A stretch of 64,000 nucleotides of DNA from Micromonospora sp. U21. Lineage in GTDB: Bacteria > Actinomycetota > Actinomycetes > Mycobacteriales > Micromonosporaceae. Shown piece by piece: positions 25,152-33,315 of this stretch. The position numbers and the translations under genes are program-made. Numbering within the stretch: position 1 is the first letter of the stretch; every line of letters begins with the position of its first letter. Under the pieces are notes generated by a model, which ran no database searches, was not told the DNA's origin, and was given only the letters and a program-made list of their open reading frames with translations. The stretch is from assembly GCF_018070045.1 (NCBI RefSeq), contig NZ_JAGPYK010000011.1:62001-126000 (forward strand), read 5' to 3'.

Positions 25152-25180
25152 CTGTGGATGAATATGGCATTCATCCACAG
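25152..25180. promoter_or_regulatory. Perfect 12-5-12 palindrome in the arcA/NERD divergent promoter region
   Basis: CTGTGGATGAAT (25152-25163) and ATTCATCCACAG (25169-25180) are exact inverted repeats around five bases. Each arm contains TCATCCACA, one base from the DnaA box TTATCCACA. The site sits 32 bp upstream of the arcA -10 and 92 bp before the divergent NERD-like gene, so it could control both. Confidence 0.55.
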
Positions 25181-25271
25181 TCACTCCGGCGTTCCGGCTT
25201 GCCGAACACGGGGAGTGTCAACGTAGGGTAGTGGGGACATAACTTCGAGGGACCTTTTGCCGGAGGTCGCG

Positions 25272-26012
25272 ATGACTGTCTTTCCCGCACGACGAGCCGT
25301 ACCGACCGCCCGGGCACTGCCGCCCGTCGCGGTGCCCCATCCCCGCGTCGAGTCGCCGGGGGTTCTCGCACCGGTCCGTCCGACACCGCTCGAATGGGCC
25401 CGCCGTCGTCGCGCCGAGCGGGGCGCCCGGAAGCTGGAGGCGGCCGGAGCACGGGCCCTGGGCCAGCTCGACCATCTCGGGCCGGCCTGGCACGTCATCG
25501 AGTGGCCTCGCACCGACGTGGCCGACGTCCTGCTCGACCGTGGCCAGGACGAGCGCGCCGGGTTCCTCGCCATCGGTCCGAGCGGCCTGTTCGCGGTGAC
25601 CATCGCCGACCACGGCCGGGCCCGCGTGCTCGTCGCGGGGGACGTCGTGCAGATCAACGGCAAGCGACCGCCGTACGTGGCGGAGGCCCGCCGGGACGCC
25701 AAGCGGGCCAGCAAGGCCCTCTCCACCGCGGTGGGGCTGCCCGTGCCGGTGACGCCGGTGCTGACCTTCGTCGGCTCCGGCGTGATCAGCGTCTACGGCC
25801 TGCCGAAGGACTGTCTGATGGCCACCCACCGGGAGCTGGACCGGCTCCTCGTGGCCGGCGGCAGCCGAATCAGCCCCGCCACGGCCGAGAAGCTTTCCCG
25901 GGTCGCGCAGCACCCCGGCACCTGGCTGAACGGCACGTACCGTCCAACGGCCGACTACCGGTGGTATGACGAGGGCCGAACGGCCGCTGACAAGCCGGCC
26001 AACCGCCGGTAA
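25272..26012 (+). CDS. NERD-like (nuclease-related) domain protein
   Basis: A 246-residue protein with a Pro-rich, disordered start (about 1-40), a basic helix (WARRRRAERGARKLEAAG) and a domain whose pattern resembles actinomycete NERD proteins: GPAWHVIEWPRTDVADVL, FLAIGPSGLFAVTI, GDVVQINGKRPPYVAEARR and TFVGSGVISVYGLPKDC. NERD domains have a nuclease fold, but the usual catalytic Asp-(E/Q)xK pattern is not clear here, so activity is doubtful. The ATG at 25272 has GGAGG 6 nt upstream, which decides the start. Confidence 0.7.
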   Translation: MTVFPARRAVPTARALPPVAVPHPRVESPGVLAPVRPTPLEWARRRRAERGARKLEAAGARALGQLDHLGPAWHVIEWPRTDVADVLLDRGQDERAGFLAIGPSGLFAVTIADHGRARVLVAGDVVQINGKRPPYVAEARRDAKRASKALSTAVGLPVPVTPVLTFVGSGVISVYGLPKDCLMATHRELDRLLVAGGSRISPATAEKLSRVAQHPGTWLNGTYRPTADYRWYDEGRTAADKPANRR

Positions 26013-26179
26013 CGTCACCGGCGACGCCACGCGGCTCCGGTCCCCCGTCCACCCCGCCGGCTCCCGCGCCGTCACTGGCCGCCCCGGCTCAGGCAGCGCG
26101 GCCGGCGGCCCGGTGCGCTCGGTGGTTCCGGCGGCGACCAGCTAGCGTGGACAGTCCGTCGGTGTACATAGGAGGCTCG

Positions 26180-26638
26180 GTGGCCCACGTCGAACTCTCG
26201 CTCTCGGAAGTGTTCGTGCCGACGGCGCGGGTCTCGACAGAGCCGGAGTCCGACAACTTCGGCCAGTGGTCCTCGACGGTCGGCCGGGCCGATGAGCCGT
26301 GCCTGCTGATCGACGCCGAAACCCGGGTGGTGGCGATCTCCACGGCCGGCTGCGAGCTGCTCTGCCTGGGTGAGCCGGACGGCCTGATCGGGCGGCCGCT
26401 GCTCGACGGCGGGCTGCGTCTGCTGGACTTCACCGCCAACCGGGGCGAGCTGACCGAGGCCGAGACCGACAAGATTCCGCCCCTGCTGGCGCTCTCGTCC
26501 GGCCGGCTCGCCCGCGGTCTGCTCCGGGTGCAGGCGGCGTCGGCGGACAGCTCCGACGCGACCGTGGACGCGATCTCCACCCCGGTGCTCGCCGACGGTG
26601 CCGTGGCCGGCTCGCTCACCTTCTTCTCCGAGGTCTGA
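26180..26638 (+). CDS. PAS-like small regulatory protein
   Basis: A 152-residue soluble protein. After a charged N-terminus, residues about 45-145 look like a PAS fold: EPCLLIDAETRVVAISTAG, LIGRPLLDGGLRLLDFT and a last strand DGAVAGSLTFFSEV. No output domain is present, so it is a stand-alone sensor or binding partner. The GTG at 26180 is chosen because AGGAGG (26170-26175) lies 4 nt upstream, while the GTG at 26147 has no such site. Confidence 0.65.
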   Translation: MAHVELSLSEVFVPTARVSTEPESDNFGQWSSTVGRADEPCLLIDAETRVVAISTAGCELLCLGEPDGLIGRPLLDGGLRLLDFTANRGELTEAETDKIPPLLALSSGRLARGLLRVQAASADSSDATVDAISTPVLADGAVAGSLTFFSEV

Positions 26639-26701
26639 CCTGCGACGGAGTGTGTCGTTCGCCGCACGCGGCGATGCTGGGGTGGGCCCGCACCAAGGCC
26701 G

Positions 26702-26707
26702 TAAGGT
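26702..26707 (+). promoter_or_regulatory. -10 element of the ACT-domain gene
   Basis: TAAGGT ends 6 nt before the ATG at 26714. Confidence 0.5.
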
Positions 26708-26713
26708 GCCCTC

Positions 26714-27103
26714 ATGCTCGATATCGCTCTGCTGCCGGGGGAGTACGCCGTGTGCCGGTTGGCCGCCGGCTCCACCCTGCCGTACGCGTTGTCGAGCGGG
26801 CTGGGCTGCGCCGACGTGGTCACCGTGAGCTGGACGGCCGACGGGATCTCGGTGATCTGCCCGACCGAACGGGCGCCCGCTCAGGCCGTGGTGGAGACCG
26901 TCTGGCGCTGCCTACGGGTCGTCAGCCCGGTGGACGCGGTCGGCACCGGCACCCTGGCCGCGCTTGTCGACCCGCTCACCGAGGCCCGGGTCAGCGTGGT
27001 CACGTTCTCCACCTTCGATACCGACTACCTGCTGGTGCCGGCCGTGCGACTGACCGAGGGCACGGCCGCGCTGGAGCGTGCCGGGCACCGCGTCCTCGGC
27101 TGA
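26714..27103 (+). CDS. ACT-domain protein (CASTOR-like)
   Basis: A 129-residue protein. The first half (about 1-65) has VSWTADGISVICPTE, and the second half (about 65-125) has ARVSVVTFSTFDTDYLLVP followed by an AALERAGHRVL helix. This fits tandem ACT-type folds of the small CASTOR/ACT7-like family that bind amino acids. No enzyme domain is attached. The prephenate dehydratase gene, which carries its own ACT domain, lies one gene downstream, but there is no evidence the two interact. Confidence 0.75.
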   Translation: MLDIALLPGEYAVCRLAAGSTLPYALSSGLGCADVVTVSWTADGISVICPTERAPAQAVVETVWRCLRVVSPVDAVGTGTLAALVDPLTEARVSVVTFSTFDTDYLLVPAVRLTEGTAALERAGHRVLG

Positions 27104-27188
27104 GCTTCACCCACGCGGCCGCTCCCCCTACGATGGGCTCGGCCACCCCGGCCACGACGACGTTCTCCGATGTCCCGAGGATCGGCCC

Positions 27189-27803
27189 GTGCCGTTCACC
27201 CCGCCCCGCCGCGCGTCCATCCCACCGCGGGCGACGACCCACGCCCCACCGGCGACCAACGATCCGGCGACCCGCGCGCTACCCACGCTCCGGGTCCTGC
27301 GGGCAGCGTTCGCGCTACTCGCCGTCGGCGTGCTGACGGGCTGCGGCGCCCCACCCGAGTTGCGGGACCCGTCCGGCCCCCCGAACGGCACCGGCGCCCC
27401 GACGGCACCCGGCCCGACCGGCACCCCGAGCACCCCGCCCGCCACCCCGCCGGTCGGCACCGCGACGGCCACCCCGGACGCCGGGCTGGTCGCGACGGCC
27501 TGCCGGAACGGACCGAGCGGGCAGCGGGTGGTGCAGCTGGTGCGCGGCCGTGGCGCCGTGCTTCCGGACAACGTCCGGGTCCGGGTCCGCACCGGGCCAC
27601 TCTGCGCCGCCGACTGGCAGTACACCGTGCTGGAGGTGACCGGGCACGAGGAACTCCAGGTCGTGACCCGGGGTCGGGCCGCCGCGCCGGAGCTGGTCAC
27701 CGCCGGCACCGACGTGTGCACCATCGAGGTACGTGCCACCGGTCCGGTGGGGATCCGGACGCTCGCCTGCGACGCCGGGCCGGTCGTCGGGCCGGGTGCG
27801 TAG
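27189..27803 (+). CDS. Predicted lipoprotein of unknown function
   Basis: A 204-residue secreted protein. A long Pro/Arg-rich n-region (about 1-35) is followed by a hydrophobic core and a lipobox, VGVLTGC, placing the lipidated Cys near residue 53. A Pro/Thr-rich linker (about 57-95) leads to a compact domain with LVRGRGAVLPDNVRVRV and a pair of cysteines. It is probably surface-exposed. The GTG at 27189 has GAGGA upstream. The gene ends 10 nt before pheA, but pheA has its own -10 element. No family was recognised. Confidence 0.65.
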   Translation: MPFTPPRRASIPPRATTHAPPATNDPATRALPTLRVLRAAFALLAVGVLTGCGAPPELRDPSGPPNGTGAPTAPGPTGTPSTPPATPPVGTATATPDAGLVATACRNGPSGQRVVQLVRGRGAVLPDNVRVRVRTGPLCAADWQYTVLEVTGHEELQVVTRGRAAAPELVTAGTDVCTIEVRATGPVGIRTLACDAGPVVGPGA

Positions 27804-27806
27804 GCT
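27801..27806 (+). promoter_or_regulatory. -10 element of pheA
   Basis: TAGGCT overlaps the end of the lipoprotein gene and ends 7 nt before the ATG at 27814. Confidence 0.5.
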
Positions 27807-27813
27807 GGTCCGC

Positions 27814-28770
27814 ATGCCAGGAACACCGCCGACGCGCTTCGTCTACCTCGGCCCGGAGGGCACCTTCGCCGAACAGGCGCTGCGCACCGTTCCCGCCGCC
27901 GAGCGCGGCAACCGTACGCCCGCCCGCAGCGTCGGGGAGGCGCTGGACAGCGTCCGGGCCGGGGACGCCGACGCCGCGCTGGTGCCGCTGGAAAACTCGA
28001 TCGGCGGCGCGGTCGGTGTCACCCTGGACGAGATGGCCGAGGGCGAGCCGCTGGTGATCACCCGGGAGGTGATCCTGCCGGTGGAGTTCGTGCTCGGTGC
28101 CCGGCCGGGCACCTCGCTGACCTCGGTCCGCACCGTGGCGGCTCACCCGCAGGCGTCCACCCAGTGCCGGGGCTGGCTGCGCGACCACCTGCCCGACGCG
28201 GTGGTGGTCGACGTGCTCTCCAACGGTGCGGCCGCCGCCGGCGCCGGGGCGGGCGAGCACGACGCCGCGATCTGTGCGCCGATCGGGGCGGCTCGGCACC
28301 GCCTCGCGGTGCTCGCCGACAAGATCGCCGACCATCCCGACGCGGTGACCCGGTTCGTGCTCGTCTCCCGCCCGGGGCCGCCCCCGCCGCCGACCGGCGA
28401 CGACCTCACCTCGCTCGCGGTCTACATCGCCCATGACCGGGTCGGCGCGCTGTTGTCGGTGCTGATGGAGCTGGCCGTGCGAGGGGTCAACCTGACCCGG
28501 ATCGAGTCCCGCCCGACCGGCGAGGCGCTGGGCCGGTACGTCTTCTTCCTGGACTGCACGGGGCACGTGGCCGACGTGCGGCTGGGCGAGGCGTTGCAGG
28601 GCCTGCGTCGGGTCTGCGCCGACGTCCGCTTCCTGGGCTCGTACCCCCGGCACCGCTGGGCGGACGCGGCGGGCGAGCGGCCGGTGCCGGCGCCGGCCGG
28701 CCTCTCCGACGTCGACTACGCCGACGCGGCGGCCTGGCTGGCCCGGCTGCGCAGCGGCGAGCTGAGCTGA
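27814..28770 (+). CDS. pheA: Prephenate dehydratase
   Basis: A 318-residue enzyme converting prephenate to phenylpyruvate in phenylalanine synthesis. The dehydratase domain (about 5-185) has YLGPEGTFAEQAL, PLENSIGGAVGVTLDE and the catalytic TRF motif in DAVTRFVLVSRP. The C-terminal ACT domain (about 200-280) has the phenylalanine-binding ESRP in NLTRIESRPTGEALG and YVFFLDCTGH. There is no chorismate mutase domain, as expected for actinobacteria. The last 35 residues form an Ala-rich tail. Confidence 0.95.
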   Translation: MPGTPPTRFVYLGPEGTFAEQALRTVPAAERGNRTPARSVGEALDSVRAGDADAALVPLENSIGGAVGVTLDEMAEGEPLVITREVILPVEFVLGARPGTSLTSVRTVAAHPQASTQCRGWLRDHLPDAVVVDVLSNGAAAAGAGAGEHDAAICAPIGAARHRLAVLADKIADHPDAVTRFVLVSRPGPPPPPTGDDLTSLAVYIAHDRVGALLSVLMELAVRGVNLTRIESRPTGEALGRYVFFLDCTGHVADVRLGEALQGLRRVCADVRFLGSYPRHRWADAAGERPVPAPAGLSDVDYADAAAWLARLRSGELS

Positions 28771-28818
28771 TCGGACGGCGCCGGCGCACCCGGGAGCGGG
28801 AACGCCGGCACCTCGTGG

Positions 28819-29541
28819 TCAGCTGAGCAGACCGCCGAGCAGGCCACCCTCCTGCTGCTGCGCGCCGCTGCCCATGATCGGCGGCTCCTCGGAGGGCTGT
28901 ACGACCACGAAGCCCTGGCCGGCGAAGCTCATCGTGAAGGACTCGCCGGTGCGTCGCCCGAGGAGCGTGCCGAGGCCGAGCTGCTCGGCCCGGTGGTAGC
29001 CGGTCTGGAGGTTGGCCGACCAGCAGACCGCGGCCTGCGGGTCGACGTACGTCGGGGCGTCCACGTTCAGCACCACCGGGGTGCCCCTGGTGGTGATGGC
29101 GATCCGGCCGTACCCGCTGAACACGCAGTTGAACAGGCCGGACGAGGAGGCCATGCCGGCACCGCCGACCATTCGGATGTCGTACTGGAGGGTGGAGTCG
29201 AAGGCGAGCACGCTGGAGCCGTTGATGGAGAGCGAGTCGCCCGGCTCCAGGTCGATGATGTGCACGTCCTTGGCCAGCTCGGCGAGGAAGACGTCACCCT
29301 GGCCGGAGACCTTCATCAGCGGGACACCCTCGCCGGTGAGCTTCTGCTTGAGGAACTTGCCGAGCCCACCCGAGCCCAGCGCCTGGAACTGCACCTGCCC
29401 CTGGTAGGCGACCATCGACCCGACCCGGGCCATCGCCTCGCCGTTGAGCTCGATCTTCAACATCTTGGAGTTCTGCAGCCGCATGCCGGGCTGTGCGGAC
29501 TCCTTCTCCAGATTCTCCGTGGAGAACAGCTCGCTGCGCAT
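28819..29541 (-). CDS. AIM24 family protein
   Basis: A 240-residue all-beta protein of the AIM24/TRAP-like family. It has KIELNGEAMARVGSMVAYQG, GEGVPLMKVSGQGDVFLAE, VLAFDSTLQYDIRMVGGAG, SGLFNCVFSGYGRIAITTRG and a Gly-rich tail ending GGLLGGLLS. AIM24 proteins are beta-barrel-like and poorly understood in bacteria. The ATG at 29541 has AGGAGG 8 nt upstream. No neighbour suggests a pathway. Confidence 0.85.
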   Translation of the reverse strand: MRSELFSTENLEKESAQPGMRLQNSKMLKIELNGEAMARVGSMVAYQGQVQFQALGSGGLGKFLKQKLTGEGVPLMKVSGQGDVFLAELAKDVHIIDLEPGDSLSINGSSVLAFDSTLQYDIRMVGGAGMASSSGLFNCVFSGYGRIAITTRGTPVVLNVDAPTYVDPQAAVCWSANLQTGYHRAEQLGLGTLLGRRTGESFTMSFAGQGFVVVQPSEEPPIMGSGAQQQEGGLLGGLLS

Positions 29542-29655
29542 GAAAGGTGCCTCCTGAAAAGGTCGCGGTCGCTGCACCGACGGTAGGCGACCAGGGCAAC
29601 CACGGGCCATCGGCCGAGCGGCGCGGCGGATCGGTCAGGCGGCGACCGGCCGGGC

Positions 29656-30018
29656 TCAGCCCCAGCCCAGCGCGTGCAGCCGCGCGTCGTCGATGCCGAA
29701 GTGGTGGGCGATCTCGTGCACCACGGTCACCGCCACCTCGTCGACGACGTCCTCGTCGTTGTCGCAGATCCGCAGGATCGGGCGGCGGTAGATGAAGATC
29801 CGGTCCGGCAGCACGCCCGAGTAGTCCCAGCCCCGGGCGGTGAGCGCGTGCCCCTCGTAGAGGCCCAGCAGGTCGGGCTCGCCCGGCGGCGGGTCGTCCT
29901 CGACCAGGATCACCACGTTGCTCATCAGGCCGAGCAGTTCCTCGGGCACCTCGTCGAGGGCGTCGCCGACCAGCTCCTCGAAGCGTTCGCGAGTCATCTC
30001 CACCGGCACCCCACCCAT
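29656..30018 (-). CDS. Zincin-like metallopeptidase family protein
   Basis: A 120-residue protein with an HExxH zinc site in VVHEIAHHFGIDD (near residue 103), preceded by a conserved acidic stretch (VVILVEDDPPPGEPDLLG) and FIYRRPILRICDNDED. This is the compact actinobacterial metallopeptidase family with a zincin fold; substrates are unknown. It has no signal peptide. An in-frame ATG at 29997 (after GTGGAG) may be the true start, giving a protein 7 residues shorter. Confidence 0.85.
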   Translation of the reverse strand: MGGVPVEMTRERFEELVGDALDEVPEELLGLMSNVVILVEDDPPPGEPDLLGLYEGHALTARGWDYSGVLPDRIFIYRRPILRICDNDEDVVDEVAVTVVHEIAHHFGIDDARLHALGWG

Positions 30019-30154
30019 TCTGCCCGACCCCGTCCCGGCCGACCGGTCGCGATGAGCTGGCCCTGGCCGGGATCCGCGCGTTCACGGAGAGAGCGGCCGC
30101 CCGGGTACGGGCGGAGACCCTGTCCGTGAACGTGCGGCGTACGGGTCGGCCGGC

Positions 30155-30586
30155 TCAGGAGGCCAGGCGGGCGGTGAGGGTGATCTCGGCGCCCGGCGAG
30201 AGCAGACGGGAGATCGGGCAGTTGGCCTTGGCAGCCTCGGCGAGCTTCTGGAACTCCGCGTCGTCGATGCCCGGCACCTGGCCGACGGTCTCCAGGTCGA
30301 TCCGGGTCACGGTCATCCCGGCGTCGGTCTTGTCCAGGTGGACCTTGGCGGTGGTCTCGACCGAGGTGGGCGTCGAGCCGGCGTCGGCGAGAGCCTTCGA
30401 GAACGCCATCGAGAAGCAGCCGGAGTGCGCGGCGGCAATCAGCTCCTCGGGATTGGTGCCCTCGCCCTCCTCGAAGCGCGACTTGAAGGAGTAGGTGCCC
30501 GACAGGCCGCCCTTACCGGTGCGGACGGTGCCGGAACCCTCGGTGAGATTGCCCTGCCATTGTGCGGAAGCGGTACGGATAGGCAT
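30155..30586 (-). CDS. OsmC-family peroxiredoxin
   Basis: A 143-residue OsmC/Ohr-type thiol peroxidase that reduces organic hydroperoxides. The block EGTNPEELIAAAHSGCFSMA carries the first catalytic Cys, and AKANCPISRLLSPG the second. The ATG at 30586 gives the usual MPIRTASAQWQGNL start; TAGCGT lies 7 nt before it. A longer frame upstream has no family similarity. Confidence 0.92.
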   Translation of the reverse strand: MPIRTASAQWQGNLTEGSGTVRTGKGGLSGTYSFKSRFEEGEGTNPEELIAAAHSGCFSMAFSKALADAGSTPTSVETTAKVHLDKTDAGMTVTRIDLETVGQVPGIDDAEFQKLAEAAKANCPISRLLSPGAEITLTARLAS

Positions 30587-30593
30587 GACCAGA

Positions 30594-30599
30594 ACGCTA
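30594..30599 (-). promoter_or_regulatory. -10 element of the OsmC gene
   Basis: TAGCGT on the minus strand ends 7 nt before the ATG at 30586. Confidence 0.5.
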
Positions 30600-30717
30600 G
30601 CGGAAAGGCGACCGCGGAGCGACCGACCGGCACGGACAACGGCCCTGCGATTCCCATCACCACGCGTCTGCTGTGCCATGATTCGACGCAGGCCCGTGAC
30701 CGGCGGAAGGATGGCCG

Positions 30718-31461
30718 ATGTCCGAGGAGCTGCCGATCCCCCGGCAAGGTGACCGGTCCGACGGCCCGGCCGTGATCGAGTGGGGTGCCGACGATCCGAC
30801 CCCGCCGCGCCGGTTCGGCCGATCCCTGGCCGGTCTCACCCGGGACCCAAGGCTGCCTCTGCTGCTCGCCGGGCTCGGCGCGGTGGCCGGGGTCGCGTCG
30901 CTGGTCGGGGAGTGGCTGGTGATGACCCTGCCGAACGGCGGCCCGGAGGGGAACAGCACGATCGAGGTGCGCGTCGGGGTTTCCGAGGTCGGCGGCCTGG
31001 GGGTCGGTTACCTGGTCGGGCTGCTCGGCCTGGTCTGCACCGTCGCGCTGGCGCTGCGGGGCACGGCGGCTGTCCGGCCGAACGCCCGGTTGGCCGGGCT
31101 CACCCTCACCGGTGCCCTGCTGGCGCTGCTGGCCGCCGCCACGGGCACGCTCGACGACCCCGGTCAGCGCAGCCTCTACTACTCACCCCAGGACGGTTTC
31201 GGGGTCGAGTACGGTCGCGGCCTGGTGATGGCGTTCACCGCCTGCGTGCTGCTCGGTCTCGCGCTGCGGTTGGCAGCGGCCGCTCCGATCGGCGCACCGG
31301 CCGGGCCGGCGGCGGACGACCGGGGCGGGGACGATGCGGCGGGACGGGGCTGGCGCCGCCGTCGGGACCGCGACCCGGTCGACGAGGACGGCCCGCCCGC
31401 GCCGGCCGACCTGACCGTCACCTCGGCCGTCCCGTTCGCCCGCCCCGAACCCCCGGCCTGA
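30718..31461 (+). CDS. Four-helix membrane protein of unknown function
   Basis: A 247-residue protein with a charged N-terminus (about 1-42), four membrane helices (about 45-65, 93-113, 122-141 and 160-180) and a charged cytoplasmic tail rich in Asp and Arg. The loop with LPNGGPEGNSTIEVRVG probably faces outward. The ATG at 30718 has GGAAGG 7 nt upstream. I do not recognise the family. The next gene, a HAD phosphatase, starts about 210 bp later with its own ribosome-binding site. Confidence 0.7.
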   Translation: MSEELPIPRQGDRSDGPAVIEWGADDPTPPRRFGRSLAGLTRDPRLPLLLAGLGAVAGVASLVGEWLVMTLPNGGPEGNSTIEVRVGVSEVGGLGVGYLVGLLGLVCTVALALRGTAAVRPNARLAGLTLTGALLALLAAATGTLDDPGQRSLYYSPQDGFGVEYGRGLVMAFTACVLLGLALRLAAAAPIGAPAGPAADDRGGDDAAGRGWRRRRDRDPVDEDGPPAPADLTVTSAVPFARPEPPA

Positions 31462-31671
31462 CCCGCGCCGGAAGCGCGGTCGGGTGCTCTGCCCGCACCG
31501 TCTGACCTGCGATTCATGGGCACCACGATGCGCCGCCCGTTGGCGCCCGATTCGCCTGGAAACCATGGTTGGGACCTGTTCCGCGAGGTACGGTTGCTGC
31601 CCGCCGTCACGCCGGGTCCCGGCACCAGTACCGCACGGCAGGCTGCGACGGCGGCGGGCGAAGGAGGAACG

Positions 31672-32493
31672 ATGACCCGCCCGGGACTGCCCAAGCTGAT
31701 CGCGACCGACCTTGACGGGACGCTGGTTCGCAGCGACGACACCGTCTCCGCGTACACCCACGGGGTGCTCGACCGGGTGCGGGCCGCCGGCATTCCGGTG
31801 GTCGGCGCGACCGGGCGCGGACCGCGGTTGACCGAGCTGACCCGCAACGACATCCGGGCCGCCGACTTCCTGGTGATGGCCGGCGGCGGGTGGGTGGTCG
31901 ACCAGAGCGACCCGACCGGCCCGGTGGTGCTCCGCGAGGAGCGACTGGCCGGCGAGGTGCTGGCCCGGCTGCTCGCCGACCTGGAGGCCGAGGTCGGCCC
32001 GCTGACCGTCATGGTCGAGGCCTCCGACGAGCACGATGCCCCGCTCTGGGGCGACTACCACGCGAGCTGGCCCTACCAGGACAGGTTCGAGGCGCGCACC
32101 CGCGCGGAGTGCCTCTCCTGTGACGTGATCAAGGCCTTCGCCCGGACCGCCGACCACCACGTGGACGAACTGCTGGCCGTGGCCCGCCGGATCGTCCCGC
32201 CGCAGGTCGCCACACTCACCCAGGCCGGGCTCGGCTTCATCGAGATCTGCCCGCCCGGGGTGGACAAGGCGACGGGGCTGACGGTGGTCGCGCAGACCCT
32301 CGGGGTCGACCCCGCCGACGTGCTGGTCTTCGGTGACATGCCCAACGACCTGCCGATGTTCGAGTGGGCCGGCTGGTCCCGGGTGGCGGTGGCCAACGCG
32401 CACCCCGCCGTCCGTGCCGCCGCCGACGAGGTGACCCTCCGCAACGACGACGACGGAGTGGCGGTGTACCTGGACCGGCTACTGTCCCGGTGA
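31672..32493 (+). CDS. HAD-superfamily hydrolase, Cof type (first of a tandem pair)
   Basis: A 273-residue HAD phosphatase. Motif I is IATDLDGTLVRSDD (nucleophile Asp and acid/base Asp), motif II is VVGATGRGP, motif III has Lys in VDKATGL, and motif IV is VFGDMPNDLPMFEWAG. The C2 cap places it with Cof-like sugar or cofactor phosphatases. AAGGAGG lies 5 nt before the ATG at 31672, which decides the start, although the frame stays open upstream. Its stop overlaps the start of the second HAD gene (TGATG). Confidence 0.9.
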   Translation: MTRPGLPKLIATDLDGTLVRSDDTVSAYTHGVLDRVRAAGIPVVGATGRGPRLTELTRNDIRAADFLVMAGGGWVVDQSDPTGPVVLREERLAGEVLARLLADLEAEVGPLTVMVEASDEHDAPLWGDYHASWPYQDRFEARTRAECLSCDVIKAFARTADHHVDELLAVARRIVPPQVATLTQAGLGFIEICPPGVDKATGLTVVAQTLGVDPADVLVFGDMPNDLPMFEWAGWSRVAVANAHPAVRAAADEVTLRNDDDGVAVYLDRLLSR

Positions 32494-33305
32494 TGGGAGA
32501 GACACCGCGGCTCATCGCCACCGACATCGACGGCACGTTGATCCGCGACGACCACACCGTCAGCCCGCACACCGCCGACGTGCTCGCGCGGATCTCCGCG
32601 CGCGGCACGCCGGTCGTGCTGGTCACCGGCCGTCCCGTCCGCTGGCTCAAGATGGTGTACGACCAACTGGCCGAGCCGCTGCCGGCGGTCTGCGCCAACG
32701 GCGCCGTGGTCTACGACCCGTTCGAGGACGAGGTGCTGCGGGCCGACCCGCTCGCGCCGCAGCACCTGGCCGAGGTAGCCCGCCGGCTGCGCGCCGAGGT
32801 GCCCGGGATCGCCTTCGCGGTGGAGATCCTGGACAGTCGGGAGATGCGCCACGAGAAGCTGTATCCGCTGCGCTGGGACGCCGATCACGAGGCGATCCGG
32901 CTGGTCGAGACGCCGGAGGAGTTACTGTCCGTCCCGGCGGTGAAGCTGCTCGTGCGGGCCGGCGAGCAGGACCCGGACGCGTTCGCGGCGCTGGTCGGCG
33001 CGGTGGTGGCCGGCGTGGCCGAGGCGACGCACTCGTCGTCCTCCGGCCTGGTGGAGATCTCCGCGGCCGGGGTGACCAAGGCGGCCGGGCTCGACTGGTA
33101 CTGCGACCGGCTCGGCGTGGCCGCGGCGGACGTGCTGGCCTTCGGTGACATGCCCAACGACGTGCCGATGCTCACCTGGGCCGGGCGGGGTGTGGCCGTG
33201 GCCAACGCGCACCGCGCCGTCCTGGAGATCGCCGACGAGGTGACCACGGCGAACTCCGAGGACGGCGTGGCGGCGTACCTGGAGAAGGTCTTCGGGTTGA
33301 GCTGA
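32493..33305 (+). CDS. HAD-superfamily hydrolase, Cof type (second of a tandem pair)
   Basis: A 270-residue HAD phosphatase clearly paralogous to the gene before it: IATDIDGTLIRDDH, VVLVTGRPVRWLK, VTKAAGLDWY and AFGDMPNDVPMLTWAGRG. The two genes overlap by one base and must be co-translated. The product contains an in-frame TTA leucine codon (codon 144, at 32922), rare in high-GC actinomycetes and often linked to bldA control. Its stop is 10 bp from the convergent stop of bpa. Confidence 0.9.
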   Translation: MGETPRLIATDIDGTLIRDDHTVSPHTADVLARISARGTPVVLVTGRPVRWLKMVYDQLAEPLPAVCANGAVVYDPFEDEVLRADPLAPQHLAEVARRLRAEVPGIAFAVEILDSREMRHEKLYPLRWDADHEAIRLVETPEELLSVPAVKLLVRAGEQDPDAFAALVGAVVAGVAEATHSSSSGLVEISAAGVTKAAGLDWYCDRLGVAAADVLAFGDMPNDVPMLTWAGRGVAVANAHRAVLEIADEVTTANSEDGVAAYLEKVFGLS

Positions 33306-33315
33306 GCCGGCCGGG

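Noticed and set aside
25257..25271. TTG start 15 nt upstream of the NERD-like gene ATG
   Set aside because: It would place GGAGG inside the coding sequence; that motif is well placed as the ribosome-binding site for the ATG at 25272.
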